Below, piece by piece: positions 46,810 through 57,312 of a DNA stretch of 64,000 nt (position 1 is its first letter; every line of letters begins with the position of its first letter). The notes beneath the pieces were generated by a model. That model was not told the DNA's origin. It did no database searches and saw only the letters and a program-made list of their open reading frames with translations. The position numbers were made by a program, and so were the translations under genes. The DNA lies in assembly GCA_903923395.1 (NCBI GenBank), contig CAIXXM010000107.1, positions 62,001-126,000 of the forward strand, given 5' to 3'. This stretch comes from an uncultured Acidobacteriia bacterium (GTDB lineage: Bacteria; Acidobacteriota; Terriglobia; Bryobacterales; Bryobacteraceae).

Positions 46810-46992
46810 TTACGCCGCCTGCCAGAGGTAGAGGACGGCCGCCGCGTCCAGCGACGATCCGCAGCGGGGACACTTCTGGCCGGTGATCACTTTGAGTTGT
46901 TTGCCCGCATACTCGACCGTACCCGGTACGGTATGGGTGCAGCTGGGGCAGTGGACGCGCGCGCCGACAGGGTTCTTAGAGGGGGTATTCAT
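46810..46992 (-). CDS. small zinc-ribbon protein
   Basis: VHCPSCTHTVPGTVEYAGKQLKVITGQKCPRCGSSLDAAA. Confidence 0.65.
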   Translation of the reverse strand: MNTPSKNPVGARVHCPSCTHTVPGTVEYAGKQLKVITGQKCPRCGSSLDAAAVLYLWQAA

Positions 46993-47042
46993 TGGTCTGG
47001 CCTCACTGGGGAAGACGCACGAACCCGGAATTTAGTTCTAAC

Positions 47043-48281
47043 TTAGTTTTGGCGGCTGCCTGCAAATTTTTCAATCTTGCTGAGTTGCTTGTTCACCGTT
47101 TCTATTTCCTTGGGATCCGTGGCAACTTTCAAATAAGCCCGCAGCTGAGTAGTAGCACCATCAAGATCCTGCTTCTCCGCCAGAATCAAACCCAGCAGGT
47201 AGCCTGCACGGGGGTTCGCATGTTTCACATCCAGACGGATGACCTCACGGATACTCTTTTCCGCAGCAGGGTATTCCTTCAAGTTATAGTGCGCCACCGC
47301 GCTGCCGTACCAGGCCTGCGGGTAATCAATAGGGTCGAGCCGGACAGCACGATCCATCGCGTCCGCCGTGGAACGCCAATCTCCCAGTCGCATGGAAATG
47401 AGACCCAGCTCCACATGCGGCCCCACAAGTTTGACATCGGCTTCCAGTGCCTTCGCGTAAGCATCTTTCGCGCCTGCGGAATCGCCGGACTCACCCCGCG
47501 CCAGGCCGAGACGGAACCAGGCATCCGCATATTTCGGGTAAGACGCAACCGCCTTGTCAAAGCTCTTCAACGCATCCGGCAACTTGCCCTTGTTATAGGC
47601 CTCCACGCCCTTCTCATAGGCCTTCTTAGCGTCGCGCGGCGCGTTGTAAGAAGTCGCACTGACGGAAGAACCAACAACGCCTGCCAGCCGGTGCAGCACG
47701 ATTGTGCCGACATTCGGATCATCCATGGAGCGGTGGCCATTGAGATGGACCACATCCGAACGGAATCCCGGCGCATTGGCCCGCAGTTCGCAGTTGGCCA
47801 TGTCCGTTTCGAGCGAAATATTGGAAGAACCGAGTGGCGACGAGTTGCCGGAAGAGCCAAAAGGGGAGTTCCCGCCCAGTCCGAAGCCCCGTTCGGGACC
47901 AGTGGCGGCGCTGGCAGCATCCGGTAGAACGCCCTGCGCGTTACCCCACTCAAACGAGAATTGCCCCTTGCTGTCTGTGTAACCGGCTACGCGCACCGCG
48001 GACCCGCAAACTCGCTCTACCGCCACTCCCATCGGCAGCGGCGTACCGTCATCGGTCATAACTTTGCCGGAAAGAAAGATTGTCCGTTGCGGGATGTTGT
48101 TGGTGGTGGGCGTGGTGGTGGTTGTCGTCTTCGAAGGTATGGAAGGCAGAGAGGTAGTGGTGCTGCCCGTAGTGCCGGTAGTGCCTGTGGTTCCAGTGGT
48201 CTTGCTTTGGGCGGACAGGCCCTGGGAAAGTGCGCAGCAGCAAAGCAATGCAGCGGCGGCGGGATATCTTTGGAACTGCAT
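47043..48281 (-). CDS. secreted TPR protein with Thr-rich linker and carboxypeptidase-regulatory-like domain
   Basis: Signal peptide; TTGTTGTTGTTGSTTTS linker; IFLSGKVMTDDGTPLPMGVAVERVC; TPRs (ADAWFRLGLARGESGDSAGAKDAYAKALE). Confidence 0.83.
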   Translation of the reverse strand: MQFQRYPAAAALLCCCALSQGLSAQSKTTGTTGTTGTTGSTTTSLPSIPSKTTTTTTPTTNNIPQRTIFLSGKVMTDDGTPLPMGVAVERVCGSAVRVAGYTDSKGQFSFEWGNAQGVLPDAASAATGPERGFGLGGNSPFGSSGNSSPLGSSNISLETDMANCELRANAPGFRSDVVHLNGHRSMDDPNVGTIVLHRLAGVVGSSVSATSYNAPRDAKKAYEKGVEAYNKGKLPDALKSFDKAVASYPKYADAWFRLGLARGESGDSAGAKDAYAKALEADVKLVGPHVELGLISMRLGDWRSTADAMDRAVRLDPIDYPQAWYGSAVAHYNLKEYPAAEKSIREVIRLDVKHANPRAGYLLGLILAEKQDLDGATTQLRAYLKVATDPKEIETVNKQLSKIEKFAGSRQN

Positions 48282-48388
48282 CGGTTTTGGCCTCTCCCCG
48301 TGCGGCCTGATTGTGCCAATTATGCCACAGTGTGAAACCGGCGGCTATCCTATCCCGTGGCAAACGGTGCGTCGTATCATAGTGCCGG

Positions 48389-49162
48389 ATGTCCACTTCA
48401 CCGCTCCCTTTGCATCTCGAAGAGCTCGGTAACCGCCGGTTTTCGTTCTATCCGCCCATTCTTGGCGTGGAACAAAACGAGTGGATCTACAGCCGCGCCA
48501 CCTGGTCTGAAATGCTGGTGATCAACGCGGCCAGCGGTGCGGAAATCTGGGTGCCAAGGCGCTTTGTGGGGGAAGTGTCCCGCGTGGACGAACCGGTGCT
48601 GATCGTGGGACTGACACGGGAACTGGAATACAAAGGCGGTTCAGTCATGCCGCATCAGCGCCGTGTGGTGGAAATGCCCCGCGGCCCCAGATTAGCCCAG
48701 CAGGAACCCGTTGCATCAGACCCCGCACCCGTAGTCAGCATCCGATTGGAACCCTCCCCAGATGTCAAGGCCGGTAAGATGATCGTCGTCTTTCTGGTGC
48801 TGGGCGTCGTGGCGTGCTCTATTATTGCCGGGGTCGCACGGAACTCAAAGGTGCGTCCGAAGAATGATTTCTCGCAGCTGGACCAAAGCTATCTGCAACT
48901 TAGCCGGAACGATGATTACTATTCCGTGGTGCAGAAGCTTGGCAGTCCCGCGGCAGATCATTCCAGTGTTGCTCCTGGAGGCCTGGCTTACCGGATACTG
49001 GAATATCCCGGACGGCACTTTACCGTAGTGCTGATGGGCAGGACCCAGGCAGAGGAGCGCTATCTGGGAACTTTGGATTCTACGCACAGGGTTCTGGATT
49101 CCGCGCGCTTTCCGAACGGCGGAGACGGCTCGGCAATGCTGCGGGCACTGCCGGGCCTGTAA
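48389..49162 (+). CDS. single-TM hypothetical protein
   Basis: 257-aa ORF, TM MIVVFLVLGVVACSIIAGVA in the middle. Confidence 0.65.
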   Translation: MSTSPLPLHLEELGNRRFSFYPPILGVEQNEWIYSRATWSEMLVINAASGAEIWVPRRFVGEVSRVDEPVLIVGLTRELEYKGGSVMPHQRRVVEMPRGPRLAQQEPVASDPAPVVSIRLEPSPDVKAGKMIVVFLVLGVVACSIIAGVARNSKVRPKNDFSQLDQSYLQLSRNDDYYSVVQKLGSPAADHSSVAPGGLAYRILEYPGRHFTVVLMGRTQAEERYLGTLDSTHRVLDSARFPNGGDGSAMLRALPGL

Positions 49163-49173
49163 CTGCATTTAGA

Positions 49174-52100
49174 TCAAAAGAAGAACTTCACACCGAATTG
49201 GATGTAACGCGGCTGGCCATAGGAATAGAGATCTCCAAAGCTCGTATTCAAAGCCTGGCGGAGCCGGAATAACTTGAAGCCATCCAGAGTCCGCACATCA
49301 TACGCGGAGGGCTGGGAACCCCAGAAGTTAGCCGGCAACTTGACAGTAAAGAAGTTCAGCGGCAGGACGCCGTTGGTCTTCACTGCATTCACCGTGTTAT
49401 TGATCTGGGTAAGTAACTGGTTCCCGGCATCACCAGCCGCCAAAGCTTGCGGCTGGCCATTGGCTGCCGCCCAGGTGTTGTAATCCGCGGCGGTAAGAGC
49501 GGCGGTGCTGGGAGCTCCCATCAAGTCCGTGCCACCTGCGCTGTTGGGATAGACGCGGAATACAGGGTGATTAAAGGCATTCAACAGGTCCATGCGGAGT
49601 TGGACACGCTTCTTGCCCTCTCCAATGCGGAAGTTCTTCTGGATATTCGCATCGAAGTAGCGGGCCCACGGTCCGCGGGCACCATCGAGCGAACGCGGTG
49701 CATTGCCCAGCTGCCCAATCGGAGGACGCGCGAACGCAGAGGGGTTGAGATAGGGCTGGCAACCATTGCCCAGCGGGCAGCTGGGGTCATAGTAAGGATT
49801 GATCAGCGGCACACCGGAGACAATGTCGGGCCGGGCAGTGTGAGTCAGATCTCCCAGCTGGTTGGAATCACTGAGAGTTGCCATGGCCGGCGGACCGCTG
49901 TTGAAGCGAATCACTCCCGAGACAGTCCAGTCGGCAACAGCAGCATTCAGCCACTTGGGAAGATTCGAACCGAACTGGCGACCCTTGCCGAAGGGAAGGT
50001 CCCAGATAAAGGTGTTGTTGATCACCTGCTTCTGGTCAAACAGCGAAACAGAGCGGTCATTCTTGCGGGTGCCACCCAGAGCAAGCTGACCATCCACACG
50101 CCCCACAGTAGCCACGTTCTTTTCACTGCCGGAATCCGAAGCATCATCAATGGACTTGCCATAAGTGTAGTTAAAGGTCCAGGTTAGACCCCGCGCAGTC
50201 CGGTGGACCATGCTCACATAACCTGCATGCCGGATACTGTTGGCCGAAGCGTCCCATAACTGCGTCAGACTGGAAAAACCAAGGTAAGGACTGCCCAGCG
50301 AACCATTCTGGACCGTGAGTATCTTGCCAGTGGCCGGGTTAATGCGTCCCAGCGGGTCATTAATCGCTGTGGTGGTGGATACGTTCTGGTTATCCTGCGC
50401 GTTCAAGAGACTGATGCTCTTGGGGTTGATGTTCTCATTGGCAAGGAATAAGTGCGTTCCCTTATTGCCAACATAGGCGATCTCCAGTGAAGTCCTCTGC
50501 GGAAGCTGGAAGCTCAGAGCGAGATTCCAGTTCTGCACATAGGGCGTGTGGAAGTTACTGGAGATGGCATAACCGCCGATGGATTGCTGGTAATAGAGGC
50601 TGTTCAGTGTGACGAGGCCGTTCGCGGGAACACCCGCGGCCCCGAAGATCGCCTGATCAGGAGTTACCTGCACATTCACCGGACCATTCTCGCCGAGGCG
50701 CAGGACGTAGGCCGGATTCGTTTGGCCAGTGGTCGGTCCGAAGCTGGTCGCGTTCGCGCCAAAGTCAGGATTGGGCAGACGCTTCTGGCCGGTAAGAGGT
50801 GCGTGGGCGAGTCCATAACCACCCTTGATGACGCCGTGGTAGAGGTTCAGAAGTTCCGGGGCATACGCGAACCCGAAGCGGGGCTCGAAATCCTTGTAAT
50901 CGGCGGGGAACAGATAGCGGGAACGGCCCCCTTTTCCTGCAAAGGCAAAGGGAGGAACCAGCACCGAAGTCACGGTCGTTCCATCCTGCAGCTTCAAAGG
51001 CGTTGCCAGGTTGAAGGTCTGTGCCTGATCCGGCAGGAAGACGCCCTGGTGATCATATTTTTCCGTGCGCGGGTCTTGCAGGGAATAACGGATCCCCAGA
51101 TTCAGGGTGAGGTTGGGGCGCACCTTCCAGTCATTTTGGACAAAGCCCGCGCCGGAGTTCCAGCGGTAGTAATAGGGCACCAGGGCACTGCGGATGGTGA
51201 TCGCCGGGTTGCCGCCGGGCACGCCAAGCTGGAAACTGGCAAAGGAGTTGCCCCCGGTACCGCTCGAAGCACCGTTCGAATTGGTCTGCGTGGCGGCAAA
51301 AGCATACACACCGCCGATGGCACCATACAAAGGCGTCACGTTTTGCAGTGCGTGACTGATCTCACCGCCGAACTTCCAGGTCATGTTGCCTTTCGTCCAG
51401 GTAAAGGTGTTGCTGAGGTTGTAGCGTTCCTCCACATCATTGTTGTTCGTGGAGCCCTGACCTCCGATGTAAGGAAGCGATGGCACGCCGCCCGGCAGGA
51501 TGCTGGGCAGACCAAGCTCGGTATTCAGATTGACCCCGTGGAAGGGATCATATTGCGGGGCAGTGGTACTGCTGAACTTACCGCGCGTGTAGTTGATACG
51601 CAGTTCATTGACCTTATTGCCGGAAACAATCCACGTGTGCGAGAGCAGTGCCTGCTGCGCGAAGCTGTATTCCGCACCGGCGCCGGTCGGGTCCGTCGGG
51701 GTGATCTGCGTCTTGATAACAGGCGTGGAGGTCCAGCGTCCAGTGAGTCGCTGTGTATCTGTCAGGGAATGATCAATCCGGATTGTATAGCGGGTTTCAT
51801 CCTGAGAGAGGAGCCTGGGGTTATAGAGGTTAAAGACCGCACCGCTCGAACCAATGTAGTAATTGCCACCGGTCACGATATACTTCTGGGCCTTGAGATA
51901 GGTGCTGTCCAGCATGGACTGCGGAATGATATTACCCGGGAAAGGTGTATAAGTGCCGCCAGTGGGGATAGTGGCGTAAGTGAACTGGTTTCCATTCACC
52001 ACATTGAACTGGTTGTAGATGGTGGCATCACCCGTGCTCTTCAGATTGAACCGTGCCGCGACGTCAGCAGGCAGTGTTCCGCTGGAGGTCACTACGGTAT

Positions 52101-53112
52101 TGCTGTAATCCCCCTTCAACATATTGGCAGTGGGATTGAGAGCGTCCTGCGCCAGAAAATCCCTGCGCCAGTTGGGTTCATACGCGGCAAACCAGAAGGT
52201 CTTGTTCTTGCCGTTATAGACCTTGGGAATCCAAACAGGTCCGCCGGCCGAAAGCGAGCCCTGGTTGTTCTTGAGCGTTGCCTGGGAGCGGTTGACGGTA
52301 GCCAGAGTAAAAGGTGCGGCGGCAAAGGCCGGGTTGCGGTTATACCAAAGCGCCGTGCCATGGAAGTCATTCGTGCCGGACTTGGTGGAGACATTGATCA
52401 CGCCTCCGCCAGTGGTGCTGAACTCAGCGGAATAAGCCGAGGTCTGGATGGTAAACTCCTGCACGGTCTCCGGTGTGAAACTGACCATCGTACGGCCATA
52501 ACTCACACCCGTGTTATTCGCGCCATCGGCAAGAAAGAGTCCGCTGCCCGGGCGCCCGCCATTGACGCTTAAGTTATAACCCGGCACCGTCGCGTTCGAA
52601 GTAATGGCTGGATTCTCCGTGCCCGCATCCCCGGTAACATTGGGCTGGGTCACGGCAAGATCCAGCACGCTGCGGTTAAACAAAGGAATCTCTTGGATCT
52701 GGCGCTCATTCACTGTGGAACTGGTGGTTCCGGACTCGGTGTTGATCGCCGCAGCTTCCGCCGTAACGGTGATTTCTGTATTGACCTGCCCCGCCACCAG
52801 CTTGATGGTGAGATTCTCAACGTTGGCAGTATCTACTTTGACCGCATCCACGACGGTCTTCTTGAAACCCTGCGCTTCCACCGTGACACTGTAGGTCACC
52901 GGGTCAAGCGCCGTGACCGTAAATTCGCCGGAACCGGAAGTCTTGACCTTCGTCAATTGGTTTGTGCCGAGATTCCGCACGGTGATCTGTGCATTCGGAA
53001 CAACCGCGCCGGATGGATCAAAAACGGTGCCGGTGATGCCGCCGCGGCTGGTTTGCGCGAAGGCGGAAATGATGCTCAGCAGCAGCAAGGCTGTGAATCG
53101 CAGGAACTTCAT
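49174..53112 (-). CDS. TonB-dependent receptor with N-terminal carboxypeptidase-regulatory-like domain (Oar-like)
   Basis: Signal; GGITGTVFDPSGAVVPNAQITVRNLGTNQ; plug NGGRPGSGLFLADGANN; RNDRSVSLFDQKQVINNTFIWDLPFGKGR; C-terminal aromatic FGVKFFF. Confidence 0.93.
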   Translation of the reverse strand: MKFLRFTALLLLSIISAFAQTSRGGITGTVFDPSGAVVPNAQITVRNLGTNQLTKVKTSGSGEFTVTALDPVTYSVTVEAQGFKKTVVDAVKVDTANVENLTIKLVAGQVNTEITVTAEAAAINTESGTTSSTVNERQIQEIPLFNRSVLDLAVTQPNVTGDAGTENPAITSNATVPGYNLSVNGGRPGSGLFLADGANNTGVSYGRTMVSFTPETVQEFTIQTSAYSAEFSTTGGGVINVSTKSGTNDFHGTALWYNRNPAFAAAPFTLATVNRSQATLKNNQGSLSAGGPVWIPKVYNGKNKTFWFAAYEPNWRRDFLAQDALNPTANMLKGDYSNTVVTSSGTLPADVAARFNLKSTGDATIYNQFNVVNGNQFTYATIPTGGTYTPFPGNIIPQSMLDSTYLKAQKYIVTGGNYYIGSSGAVFNLYNPRLLSQDETRYTIRIDHSLTDTQRLTGRWTSTPVIKTQITPTDPTGAGAEYSFAQQALLSHTWIVSGNKVNELRINYTRGKFSSTTAPQYDPFHGVNLNTELGLPSILPGGVPSLPYIGGQGSTNNNDVEERYNLSNTFTWTKGNMTWKFGGEISHALQNVTPLYGAIGGVYAFAATQTNSNGASSGTGGNSFASFQLGVPGGNPAITIRSALVPYYYRWNSGAGFVQNDWKVRPNLTLNLGIRYSLQDPRTEKYDHQGVFLPDQAQTFNLATPLKLQDGTTVTSVLVPPFAFAGKGGRSRYLFPADYKDFEPRFGFAYAPELLNLYHGVIKGGYGLAHAPLTGQKRLPNPDFGANATSFGPTTGQTNPAYVLRLGENGPVNVQVTPDQAIFGAAGVPANGLVTLNSLYYQQSIGGYAISSNFHTPYVQNWNLALSFQLPQRTSLEIAYVGNKGTHLFLANENINPKSISLLNAQDNQNVSTTTAINDPLGRINPATGKILTVQNGSLGSPYLGFSSLTQLWDASANSIRHAGYVSMVHRTARGLTWTFNYTYGKSIDDASDSGSEKNVATVGRVDGQLALGGTRKNDRSVSLFDQKQVINNTFIWDLPFGKGRQFGSNLPKWLNAAVADWTVSGVIRFNSGPPAMATLSDSNQLGDLTHTARPDIVSGVPLINPYYDPSCPLGNGCQPYLNPSAFARPPIGQLGNAPRSLDGARGPWARYFDANIQKNFRIGEGKKRVQLRMDLLNAFNHPVFRVYPNSAGGTDLMGAPSTAALTAADYNTWAAANGQPQALAAGDAGNQLLTQINNTVNAVKTNGVLPLNFFTVKLPANFWGSQPSAYDVRTLDGFKLFRLRQALNTSFGDLYSYGQPRYIQFGVKFFF

Positions 53113-53267
53113 CGAAAGGACTCCTCATGGCCCCGGGCGGTTTGCGCGGGTGGACATAAACTATCGAGTCCCGGCCGCTGAGTCAAACGGGATGTTCCGC
53201 CAACCGCGTGTTCCGCAGAGTAAAACAACTTCCCAGTGCAACCGGACTGAGTTATCATCTTTGGAAA

Positions 53268-55670
53268 TTGAACAAAAACCGTTTCATTCCCTATGCCGCC
53301 GGACTCACGGCCATCCTGCTTTCCGCCGTCGCACCGTCCGCGGAAACATTCAAACTCTCCGTCGCCTCCATCATGCGCGGGCCGCAACTTGTGGGTTACG
53401 AACCTTCACAAGTCCGCTGGTCCGGTGATGGGAAGCAGATCTACTTTCAGTGGAAGCAGTACTCTGACCCGCATGAGAAGGACATGGACACCTGGGTGGC
53501 CAATCCCGATGGTTCGGGCCTGCGCAAGCTGACGGATGACGAAACCAAGCTGGCACCGCCCACTTCCGGCGACGTGGCTCCGGATAAATCGCAGACCGTC
53601 TACACCCGCGATGGCGACATCTTTGTATACAATCACGCATCCGGCAAGACCGCACAGATCACGAAGACCACGGAAGCAGAGAGCAATCCGCGCTTCACCA
53701 AAGACGGCAACCGGATCTCGTTCACCCGCGCGAACAACCTCTATGTGATGAGTCTGGATGGCGGATCGATCGTGCAGTTGACGGATATCCGTGCGGGTGG
53801 AGCGGCCCCCGCAGCAGCGCCAACAGGGTTCGGCGGAGGCCGTGGCGGCGGAGGGGGCCGGACGGCTTCGACTGCGGCAGATGACACGCCCAAGGGAACG
53901 CCCAGCCAGGAATTCCTGAAGAAGCAGGAACGCGAACTGCTCGACATCATCAAGGAAAAAGCGGCGAAGCGGGAAGAAGCCGAGGCGAAGCGCAAGAAAG
54001 AAGCGACCCGAAAGCCGCTTACTCTGAGTGCCACACAGACTGTGTTCAGTCTGCAACTTAGTCCCGATGAGAAATACGTGATCGCTTCGATCTCTGAGAC
54101 GGCACCTGGCGGGAAGAACTCCATCGTGCCCAACTTTGTCACGGAATCCGCTTACACCGAAGACATCCCTTCGCGGAACATGGTCGGGGATACGCAATCG
54201 CGTTCCCGTTTGGCGGTGATCCATGCGGAGAGCGGTGAGGTGAAGTATGTCGACGCCGGCATTAAGACAAAAGCGGAACCGCCCGCCGACCGGCCAGTGC
54301 GTCTAACCAACCCGATCTGGTCTGAAGATGGCACCAAAGCCGTGCTCACCGCCCGCGCGGAGGATAACAAGGACCGCTGGATTCTCGCACTCGATCCGGC
54401 GACAGGCAAGACGCGCATTCTCGCGACAGATCACGATGATGCGTGGATCGGCGGCCCCGCGCAGTTCGGGTCGGCCTCCATCGGCTGGCTCAAAGGAGAC
54501 AAAGAGGTCTACTTTGATTCCGAGCGCACCGGTTACTCGCACCTCTACGCTGTTCCCTACGAAGGCGGCGAGCCCAGGGCACTTACTTCCGGCAAGTGGG
54601 AAGTGCTGGATGTGAAGATGTCAAAGGATAAATCAAAGTTCTATCTGCAGACCAATGAAGTCAGTCCGGCAGAGCATCAGGTTTATGTGATGCCCTCTGC
54701 GGGTGGCCCCCGGACAAGGTTGACGGCACAGGCAGGAAGTCACCAAATCTGGCTGAACCCGGAGGAGACTGCCTTTGTAGATCTTCAATCCTATATGACG
54801 CGGCCGCCGGATCTCTTTGTGCAGGAAGCGAAGCCTGGAGAAGCACAGAAGCGGATCACGACTTCTCCTTCCCCGGAGTTCGCACAATATCCGTGGCTCG
54901 ATGCGCCGATTATCAAATTCAAGGCCCGTGACGGCGTGGAGGTTCCGGCGAAGTTATTCAAGCCCGCGAAGTTCGCGAAGGGCGGACCGGCCGTGGTCTT
55001 TGTCCATGGTGCAGGTTATGCCCAGAACGTGCATAAGTACTGGTCGTCGAATTACTATCGCGAGTATATGTTCCACCACATCCTGATGGAGCGGGGCTTC
55101 ACTGTCATCGATGTGGATTACCGCGGTTCCGCAGGTTATGGCAGGGACTGGCGCACGGCGATCTATGACCACATGGGCGGCAAGGATCTGGATGATGCCG
55201 TGGATGCGGCGAAGTATGTTGTCGCTGAGCATGGCGTCAACCCAAAGAAGATCGGCATCTACGGTGGAAGTTATGGCGGCTTTCTCACTCTGATGGGGAT
55301 GTTCACCGCGAGTGATACCTTCTCTGCCGGTGCGGCATTGCGCCCCGTGACCGATTGGTCACATTATAACCACGGTTACACCTCAAACATCCTGAACAAC
55401 CCGCAATCCGACCCCGAAGCTTACAGGCGCTCTTCACCAATTTACTTCGCACAGGGTCTGAAGGGTGCGCTGTTAATCTGCCACGGCATGGTGGATACAA
55501 ACGTCCACTTCCAGGACAGTGTCCGCTTGATTCAGCGGCTCATCGAACTGGGCAAGACAAACTGGAGCGTGGCACCTTATCCGGTGGAAGACCACGGCTT
55601 TGTGGAACCAACCAGTTGGACCGATGAGTACAGCCGGATTCTGGACCTGTTTGAGAAGAACCTAAAGTAA
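53268..55670 (+). CDS. S9 family peptidase (prolyl oligopeptidase/DPP IV-like)
   Basis: WD40-like propeller; GIYGGSYGGFLTLMGMF nucleophile motif; C-terminal Asp/His (DTNVHFQDSVRL, EDHGF). TTG start suggested. Confidence 0.92.
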   Translation: MNKNRFIPYAAGLTAILLSAVAPSAETFKLSVASIMRGPQLVGYEPSQVRWSGDGKQIYFQWKQYSDPHEKDMDTWVANPDGSGLRKLTDDETKLAPPTSGDVAPDKSQTVYTRDGDIFVYNHASGKTAQITKTTEAESNPRFTKDGNRISFTRANNLYVMSLDGGSIVQLTDIRAGGAAPAAAPTGFGGGRGGGGGRTASTAADDTPKGTPSQEFLKKQERELLDIIKEKAAKREEAEAKRKKEATRKPLTLSATQTVFSLQLSPDEKYVIASISETAPGGKNSIVPNFVTESAYTEDIPSRNMVGDTQSRSRLAVIHAESGEVKYVDAGIKTKAEPPADRPVRLTNPIWSEDGTKAVLTARAEDNKDRWILALDPATGKTRILATDHDDAWIGGPAQFGSASIGWLKGDKEVYFDSERTGYSHLYAVPYEGGEPRALTSGKWEVLDVKMSKDKSKFYLQTNEVSPAEHQVYVMPSAGGPRTRLTAQAGSHQIWLNPEETAFVDLQSYMTRPPDLFVQEAKPGEAQKRITTSPSPEFAQYPWLDAPIIKFKARDGVEVPAKLFKPAKFAKGGPAVVFVHGAGYAQNVHKYWSSNYYREYMFHHILMERGFTVIDVDYRGSAGYGRDWRTAIYDHMGGKDLDDAVDAAKYVVAEHGVNPKKIGIYGGSYGGFLTLMGMFTASDTFSAGAALRPVTDWSHYNHGYTSNILNNPQSDPEAYRRSSPIYFAQGLKGALLICHGMVDTNVHFQDSVRLIQRLIELGKTNWSVAPYPVEDHGFVEPTSWTDEYSRILDLFEKNLK

Positions 55671-55919
55671 GTGCGCAGGAGTGTGGCGCAGTGCGGGAAG
55701 AGCAGGCTTGCGCAGAGCTTCGTTCACTGTCTCCAGTGAGCCGAAGAATCCTGCAAAAGCCTGCTGTAAGTGCCGGGGACGCCGCAGGGACGGCTGGAAA
55801 TCCCTTTGGCGGAATTGATCTGACGCGGCAATCACAGCAACACCCATGGGGCGGTACTCATGCGTACCCTGCGCCCAGACCAGCCGGGCTTCCGCATCAA
55901 TCCAAACAGCGAAGCCCAT
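55662..55919 (-). CDS. hypothetical 85-aa protein downstream of the SGNH hydrolase gene
   Basis: MGFAVWIDAEARLVWAQGTHEYRPMGVAVIAASDQFRQ...; ATG 2 bp after the upstream stop. Confidence 0.45.
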   Translation of the reverse strand: MGFAVWIDAEARLVWAQGTHEYRPMGVAVIAASDQFRQRDFQPSLRRPRHLQQAFAGFFGSLETVNEALRKPALPALRHTPAHLL

Positions 55920-55921
55920 GC

Positions 55922-57166
55922 TTACTGGACAGGCACCAGTTCGAAGTGATGAGACCGGGGCTGTGCCGCTTCGCGCTGGGCACGCAGTAACTGGCGGTCA
56001 AGATTGTCGAGAGCATTCATCGCCGCAGTCTTGTCTTTTTCCGGAATATCCTTCAGCGGAACCTGTACCTGCCGCCAGCGGATGTTATGCGCCGTTGCGC
56101 GGTCCAGAGTAAGTTGGTGGACCAGCAATGCCTGCTTTAACATCGGCGTCGCGACGCGGGCCAGATTCACGCCTGCGGAGAGCTGGGCGGAAGTAAGTGC
56201 GAGGACCGCAGCGCCGTCGATCCTGAGTTCGTACTTTTCGCCACTCAAGCCGCGCACCTTGAGATTTTCCTGATCCAGGGCGGCAAGGAAGTCTGACGAA
56301 TCGACGGCAAAGTTCAGCAGTGCATCCTGCGGATCCACCGGCATCGGCAGAGCGGCGTCCAGTTCGTCCCAGCTGATGCCGGCACCTTTGGCGAGATTGC
56401 TGATCTTCGTATTCTTCACGTCCGCTGTGAGTGCCGCGGAGTCTACATTTACATCAGTGACCAGCGATGGGGCATTCCACGACTTCAGCAGTCCTTCCGC
56501 CATGATGAGGTGACCGGGGGCTCCGGGATGGACGCGGTCTTTGATGATCTCGGCGGCCCGGATGGCATCGGCCTCCTTCGCCTTCTTCAGCATCTCCACC
56601 ACGGGTGTATTCAGATCGGCAACGCCCAGCTTTTCCTGGCCGGCCAGTTCCTTGAGGAATTCGCTGTAGCGGATCAGCACCGCGTTGTAGCCGCCTTCGA
56701 AGAGCGGTGCGCGGGTGACGTCGTCGTAGGCGGACGGTTGGATGAGGGTGATCCGGCAATCCGGCTGGCGCTGTTTCACCGTGGCGACGATGTGCTTCAT
56801 GCCGTCCTTGTACTTGTCGAACAGGGTTTGGTCGAGCGCCTTGTAGCCGCCGTCATTCATGCCGAGCATGATGGTCATGACGGTGGGTTTGTAGGGGAAG
56901 ACGTCACGGTCGAGGCGGGTATCGATGGGTCCGCCGCCGCCACCGCCCACACGGTCACCGCCCCAGCCGGAATGCGTGAAGGTGACGTTCAGCGTGGGGA
57001 AGCGGGTGACGACGTAGGATTCGGTGAAAGTGGTGTAGAGGCGCTGATCCGTAATGGAATCGCCATAGAAGACGACACGGTCGCCGGACTTGAGACCGAA
57101 GGGCTGCTGTGCGAGAAGGGTACCGCCCAGAAGCAGCGCGGCCATTACGGAACGGAGGATTTGCAT
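55922..57166 (-). CDS. secreted SGNH/GDSL hydrolase
   Basis: Signal MQILRSVMAALLLGGTLLAQQ; VVFYGDSITDQ, SGWGGDRVGG, MLGMNDGGY, DRVHPGAPGHLIMAE; start corrected to 57166 because the longer ORF runs antisense through a tRNA. Confidence 0.92.
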   Translation of the reverse strand: MQILRSVMAALLLGGTLLAQQPFGLKSGDRVVFYGDSITDQRLYTTFTESYVVTRFPTLNVTFTHSGWGGDRVGGGGGGPIDTRLDRDVFPYKPTVMTIMLGMNDGGYKALDQTLFDKYKDGMKHIVATVKQRQPDCRITLIQPSAYDDVTRAPLFEGGYNAVLIRYSEFLKELAGQEKLGVADLNTPVVEMLKKAKEADAIRAAEIIKDRVHPGAPGHLIMAEGLLKSWNAPSLVTDVNVDSAALTADVKNTKISNLAKGAGISWDELDAALPMPVDPQDALLNFAVDSSDFLAALDQENLKVRGLSGEKYELRIDGAAVLALTSAQLSAGVNLARVATPMLKQALLVHQLTLDRATAHNIRWRQVQVPLKDIPEKDKTAAMNALDNLDRQLLRAQREAAQPRSHHFELVPVQ

Positions 57167-57234
57167 TGCTCTACAGGATATACGAAAACCCGATTTCGCG
57201 CGGCGCGGAGTGTGGGGGTGTAGACTAGAAAGTT

Positions 57235-57312
57235 CGGGCTGTAGCGCAGCCTGGCTAGCGCGCTTGCTTGGGGTGCAAGAGGTCCCGGGTTCGAATCCCG
57301 GCAGCCCGACCA
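57235..57312 (+). tRNA. tRNA-Pro (anticodon GGG), CCA encoded
   Basis: Acceptor CGGGCTG/CAGCCCG, anticodon arm CTTGC-TTGGGGT-GCAAG, T arm CCGGG-TTCGAAT-CCCGG, A73 then CCA. Confidence 0.96.

Noticed and set aside
48064-48200. Tandem-repeat-like GT/GGT stretch as a possible CRISPR or regulatory repeat
   Set aside because: It is the reverse complement of a Thr/Gly-rich linker inside the TPR protein; coding low complexity.
50548-52572. 674-aa plus-strand ORF
   Set aside because: Antisense to the TonB receptor; same codon-bias artefact.
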